Of a stretch of DNA of 64,000 nucleotides, positions 60,773 through 64,000 are shown one piece after another. Source of the DNA: Hungatella effluvii. GTDB taxonomy: Bacteria; Bacillota; Clostridia; Lachnospirales; Lachnospiraceae. The position numbers and the translations under genes are program-made. Position 1 is the first letter of the stretch, and each line of letters opens with the position of its first letter. The stretch is taken from the NCBI RefSeq assembly GCF_003201875.1, contig NZ_QJKD01000009.1, positions 186,001-250,000 on the forward strand, given 5' to 3'. The notes under the pieces were generated by a model. The model did no database searches and was not told the origin of the DNA. It saw nothing but the letters and a program-made list of their open reading frames with translations.

Positions 60773-62062
60773 ATGAAAAAGTTAATGGCGGCCGTTCTGA
60801 CGGCCACAGTAGCGACAGGTCTGCTGGCCGGATGCAGCACGGGCAATGGCGGAAATGGCGAAAAGGGTTCTGAGGCGGCAGGAAAGCAGGAAGTGACCAT
60901 GTGGGGGTCCATGAGCGGCGACGCGGTGGAATACATCAACCAGATGACCGAGAATTACAACAATTCCCAGGAGAAGTACCATGTGACATACGCAGTACAG
61001 GACAGCATGGAAGAGAAGTTAGTCACTGCCATCGCCGGAGGGGACGTGCCGGACATCGTCATGTGGGACCGCTTTACCACGGCTACATACGCTGCAAAGG
61101 GAGCTTTTATGCCGCTGGATGACTACATAGCAGGCGACAAGGTGGATATGGACCAGTTTTACCAGCCCACAGTCGAAGAGATGAAGGGAAACGACGGCAA
61201 ACAGTATGGCATTCCCCTGACGGTGGATACGAGAATTCTCTTCTATAATAAAGACCTTTTAAAGGAAGCCGGAGTGAATCCGGAGGAAATCAGTACGTGG
61301 GATGCCTTAAAGACCGCCGCTGCGGCACTTACAAAGAGAGATGCAGGCGGAAAGCTGGAACAGTCCGGTTTTTCCCTGTCGGATCCGGGGCTCTTCAATA
61401 ACTGGATTCTCCAGGCGGGCGGAAAGATGGTGGATGATACGGTGACACCACCGGTTACCGCATTTAATTCCGATGCGGGACTGGCTGTGCTGAATTACTG
61501 GGATGAACTGCTGAATCAGGAGAAGGTCTATGATCTGGGCTTCGAGGATGGCTTCGGAGGAAACGGCTTTAAGGCAGGCAAGGTAGCCATCTGCTTCAAC
61601 GGGCCATGGGCGCTCAAATCCTTAGATGAGTCGGGAATCTCCTACGGTGTACTGGAACAGCCCGAGGGCCCCGGAGGAGTGCGGTCCGCGATCATGGGTG
61701 GATTCGGCCTGGTAATTCCGAGTAAGGCAAAGAACGCGGACGCTGCGTGGGATTTCATCAAATGGTGGACGACACAACCGGAAAACGGCGTGGAATTTGC
61801 GAAGCTCAGTGCCAATCTTCCAGCCAATAAAAACGCGGCGGCAGACGATTACTTTATGAACGACGAGATTTTATCTGTATTTTCTAAGACCATGCTGTAT
61901 GCCACGACGAGAATGCCGGTTCCGGGTTACTCCGATGTGGAAGGCCTGGCACTTCGGCCGCAGCTGGATCTGTTTGTGGGCGGAACGCTCTCCGCAGAGG
62001 AGGCTCTGGCCACGGCTCAGAAACAGGGCGATAAGATATTGGCGGAAGCAGCTTCCAAATAA
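60773..62062 (+). CDS. CUT1 sugar-binding lipoprotein
   Basis: 429 residues from the ATG at 60773 with AAAAGGAG before it. Lipobox LAGC with the lipidated Cys at 21. The mature SBP_bac_1 domain begins VTMWGSMSGDAVEYINQM. It should bind the sugar whose breakdown starts with the GH76 enzyme next door. No ATPase gene is in the cluster; a shared MsmX-type ATPase is expected elsewhere. Confidence 0.92.
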   Translation: MKKLMAAVLTATVATGLLAGCSTGNGGNGEKGSEAAGKQEVTMWGSMSGDAVEYINQMTENYNNSQEKYHVTYAVQDSMEEKLVTAIAGGDVPDIVMWDRFTTATYAAKGAFMPLDDYIAGDKVDMDQFYQPTVEEMKGNDGKQYGIPLTVDTRILFYNKDLLKEAGVNPEEISTWDALKTAAAALTKRDAGGKLEQSGFSLSDPGLFNNWILQAGGKMVDDTVTPPVTAFNSDAGLAVLNYWDELLNQEKVYDLGFEDGFGGNGFKAGKVAICFNGPWALKSLDESGISYGVLEQPEGPGGVRSAIMGGFGLVIPSKAKNADAAWDFIKWWTTQPENGVEFAKLSANLPANKNAAADDYFMNDEILSVFSKTMLYATTRMPVPGYSDVEGLALRPQLDLFVGGTLSAEEALATAQKQGDKILAEAASK

Positions 62063-62094
62063 CGCTTCCCGCGGAATAAAGAGGAGACAGAACG

Positions 62095-63108
62095 ATGGCA
62101 GACTTGAACGATGCATTAAACCTTGCCCAGGAGGCGCTGGAGCGCTGTTACTGGGATGACGAGAAGCAGTATTATGAGCACCATTTTCCGAGAAAAGAGG
62201 AGGAAGCCTTTGTATACTGGTGGCATGCCCATACGGTGGACGCCCTGCTGGACGGATACCTGCGTACCGGGAATGGCGTCTACATGGAACGGATCAGGAA
62301 GGAACTGACCGGCACCTGGAACGCCAATCACCAGACCTTTCTCCACAACTGGTATGACGATATGGAGTGGATCGCCCTGGCGCTTCTGCGTCTCTGGGAT
62401 GTGACGGAAAACGACGCATGCAGAAAAGAGGTATTTACGATCTGGGAAGATGTGAAGACGGCCTGGAATGACCATATGGGCGGCGGACTGGCCTGGCAGA
62501 AGAAGCAGTTGGATTACAAAAATACGCCGGCCAACGCACCGGCGGCGATCCTGGCATTCCGTTTATACCAGAGATTTGGAAGGCCCGAGGATTTGGAGTG
62601 GGGCGAACGGATCTTTCAGTGGAACTTACGCCATCTGGTGGATCCTGACAATGGATTTGTCTGGGACGGGATCAACCGGCTGGGCGACGGAAAAGTAGAC
62701 TATGAGTGGGAGTTTACGTACTGTCAGGGAGTATTTATGCAGGCAGCTTTAGAGTACTACCATATCACAAAGGATGAGGAATATTACGAGATGGCGCTTG
62801 CCACCTTTCGGGAGGCAAAACGGAGGCTGGCCGACAGCCACGGCGGTTTAATCCCGTATGAGGGACCGGATGACTGCGGTCTGTTCCGGGGGATTTTCTT
62901 CCGTTACTGCTGCGAGCTCTATGCGGAGAAGAAAAATGAGCCCGAGATCCGGGAGATGATTCACTTCCACGCGGAGACCGTGGCAAACCGGGGAATGAAC
63001 CGGGAGGGGCTGATCGGCGGCAGCTGGGATGAGCCGGAGACAGGCACTGTGGATCTGGCTCAGCATCTGAGCGGAATCATGGTGATGGAGATGGCGGCAA
63101 GGTGCTGA
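62095..63108 (+). CDS. GH76-family glycoside hydrolase (alpha-1,6-mannanase type), cytoplasmic
   Basis: 337 residues. An (alpha/alpha)6 toroid with the neighbouring catalytic aspartates D88-D89 in NWYDDMEWIALALLRLWDVT. Further family segments are KNTPANAPAAILAFRLYQRF and FTYCQGVFMQAALEYY. GH76 enzymes usually cut alpha-1,6-mannan and are often secreted; this one has no signal peptide, so it would act on imported mannooligosaccharides or a related alpha-linked sugar. It follows the binding-protein gene by 32 bases in the same operon. Family confidence is good; substrate is inferred. Confidence 0.8.
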   Translation: MADLNDALNLAQEALERCYWDDEKQYYEHHFPRKEEEAFVYWWHAHTVDALLDGYLRTGNGVYMERIRKELTGTWNANHQTFLHNWYDDMEWIALALLRLWDVTENDACRKEVFTIWEDVKTAWNDHMGGGLAWQKKQLDYKNTPANAPAAILAFRLYQRFGRPEDLEWGERIFQWNLRHLVDPDNGFVWDGINRLGDGKVDYEWEFTYCQGVFMQAALEYYHITKDEEYYEMALATFREAKRRLADSHGGLIPYEGPDDCGLFRGIFFRYCCELYAEKKNEPEIREMIHFHAETVANRGMNREGLIGGSWDEPETGTVDLAQHLSGIMVMEMAARC

Positions 63109-63144
63109 CCAGGGAACGGGAGCCGTTTGACTCCTGTAAGGACA

Positions 63145-63186
63145 CATGGTATTATATAAATGATATATCATTTATATAATACCATG
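63145..63186. promoter_or_regulatory. 42-bp perfect palindrome before the GntR-type gene
   Basis: Every base from 63145 to 63186 is matched by its complement, with no loop, centred on GATATATC. Each half carries the AAATGATATA motif seen before the operon promoter at 58793. It lies between the GH76 stop and the regulator start and is probably an autoregulatory operator; it would also form a strong hairpin in RNA. Confidence 0.6.
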
Positions 63187-63293
63187 CAGTCTGGATGAAA
63201 CGATAGAAAACGGCGGGGCTGAAAGAGAAGGAAGGGGAGCTTTCTTCTCATTGGCCCGTCTGCGCACAGGTTGAGTGAAGAATGGAGGAAGTC

Positions 63294-64000
63294 ATGAAGG
63301 GAAAGCCATTATATGAAAGAATTTATCTGGAGATATTAAATGACATACGGTCAGGGAAGTATGAGACCGGTGTGCGGCTCCCTTCTGAGAAAGAACTGTG
63401 TGGAATCTATAATGTGAGCAGGATAACAGGAAAAAAGGCGATGGATATGCTGGCGGAGCGGAACATTATCATCCGGATGCCGGGGAAGGGATCGTTTGTC
63501 AACGACTCCTGGGAGCAGGCGGCAGAGTCTCTTCCGCAGGAGACAAAGACGGATTCTCCGGTGATCGGTGTGATTATGGACGGCTTTGGAGGCAGCTACG
63601 GCTATAAGCTGATTCTGGGAATTGAGAAGACCTGCAGGGAACTGGGATATTACATGGTGCTTCACTGTACCAATGGCAGCAGGACAGAAGAGAGCCGGGC
63701 AGTGGACCGGATGCTTTCCCTGGGCGCACAGGGGATCATCATCATGTGCGTGCACGGAGAGAATTTTAACTCGACTGTGCTGAAACTGGCGGTGGAGGAG
63801 TACCCCATCGTACTTTTAGACCGGAGGCTGAAAGGCGTTCCGGTATCGTATGTGGGGACGGACAACCAGAAAGCGGCCAGGGAACTGACGGACTGGCTCC
63901 TGGACCGGGGCCACCGGAATATCTGCTTTGCGTCCCACTGCGGAGTGGACACCCCTACGATCGCAGACCGTCATCTGGGCTTTCTGGACAGCCATTTAGA
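63294..64000 (+). CDS. GntR-type regulator with LacI-like sensor domain (3' end outside)
   Basis: The frame starts at the ATG 63294 with GGAGGA before it and stays open to the window end (235 residues visible). Residues 1-70 are a GntR winged helix: PLYERIYLEILNDIRSGKYE, LPSEKELCGIYNVSRITGKK and the wing GKGSFVND. From about 85 a LacI-type periplasmic-binding fold begins (VIGVIMDGFGGSYGYKLILG), as in AraR. Such proteins repress sugar operons until the sugar binds. Its likely sites are the palindrome just upstream and the repeats at 58793. About 130 residues are missing at the right edge. Confidence 0.88.
   Translation, partial: MKGKPLYERIYLEILNDIRSGKYETGVRLPSEKELCGIYNVSRITGKKAMDMLAERNIIIRMPGKGSFVNDSWEQAAESLPQETKTDSPVIGVIMDGFGGSYGYKLILGIEKTCRELGYYMVLHCTNGSRTEESRAVDRMLSLGAQGIIIMCVHGENFNSTVLKLAVEEYPIVLLDRRLKGVPVSYVGTDNQKAARELTDWLLDRGHRNICFASHCGVDTPTIADRHLGFLDSHL

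Noticed and set aside
63145..63186. Replication origin or plasmid resolution site
   Set aside because: There are no DnaA boxes, replication or partition genes nearby; the shared motif with 58793 points to an operator.

Overview
The window is a chromosomal stretch of a Gram-positive anaerobe of the class Clostridia, most likely a gut Lachnospiraceae (Clostridium/Hungatella/Enterocloster-like). The grounds are strong AGGAGG-type ribosome sites, lipoprotein signal peptides on all solute-binding proteins, pyruvate phosphate dikinase (very close to the well-known Clostridium symbiosum enzyme) together with ATP-dependent PEP carboxykinase, and many ABC/PTS sugar systems. No rRNA, tRNA or CRISPR array was seen. 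Moderate GC and dense, operon-like packing run throughout.

Layout. 0-5.5 kb is housekeeping: an M16C protease (5' end outside), era, recO, a lipoprotein, glycyl-tRNA synthetase. 5.6-10 kb is a beta-glucoside unit (RpiR regulator, PTS EIIBCA, 6-phospho-beta-glucosidase). 10-11.4 kb holds a Fic-fold protein with a ruined active site and a methyltransferase with a damaged 5' end. 11.4-16.4 kb (minus strand) is a complete BMP-type nucleoside ABC transporter. 16.5-20 kb carries a MATE pump, a B12-binding radical SAM protein and a permuted papain-fold protein. ppdK follows at 20.2-22.8 kb.

22.8-24.2 kb is the most unusual part. Four tandem ~404-bp units lie directly behind ppdK. Each contains a copy of the ppdK 3' end, a short plus-strand RNA with a consensus promoter and terminator, and a convergent minus-strand gene (or its remains) for a 20-31 residue hydrophobic peptide. 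The architecture is that of Fst/par-like type I toxin-antitoxin modules. In the three units that keep a toxin start, the small RNA carries a near copy of the antisense of its own toxin start site, and this segment changes in step from unit to unit.

24.3-30.7 kb has a decayed PAS/GAF signalling gene, a coiled-coil lipoprotein, an LCP protein and a LytTR response regulator whose sensor kinase is now separated from it by a TnpB-only IS605-type element. 30.7-35 kb (minus) has PHP, MFS, ROK and PD-(D/E)XK genes. 35.4-44.2 kb is a glycan unit: oxidoreductase, YesM-type kinase, CUT1 transporter, GH43 and the AraC-type response regulator. A 289-bp MITE-like palindrome with 68-bp perfect ends and an 8-bp duplication separates it from pckA.

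47.5-58.7 kb reads as one nucleoside-catabolic operon: split transketolase, a tandem-fused nucleoside hydrolase, BMP binding protein, ATPase and two permeases, ribulose-phosphate epimerase, LacI regulator, RpiB. Imported nucleosides would be cleaved and the pentose led into the pentose phosphate pathway; no ribokinase is present. 58.8-64 kb is a CUT1 transporter with a cytoplasmic GH76 enzyme and a GntR-type regulator (3' end outside), with a shared AAATGATATA-type motif before the operon and before the regulator.
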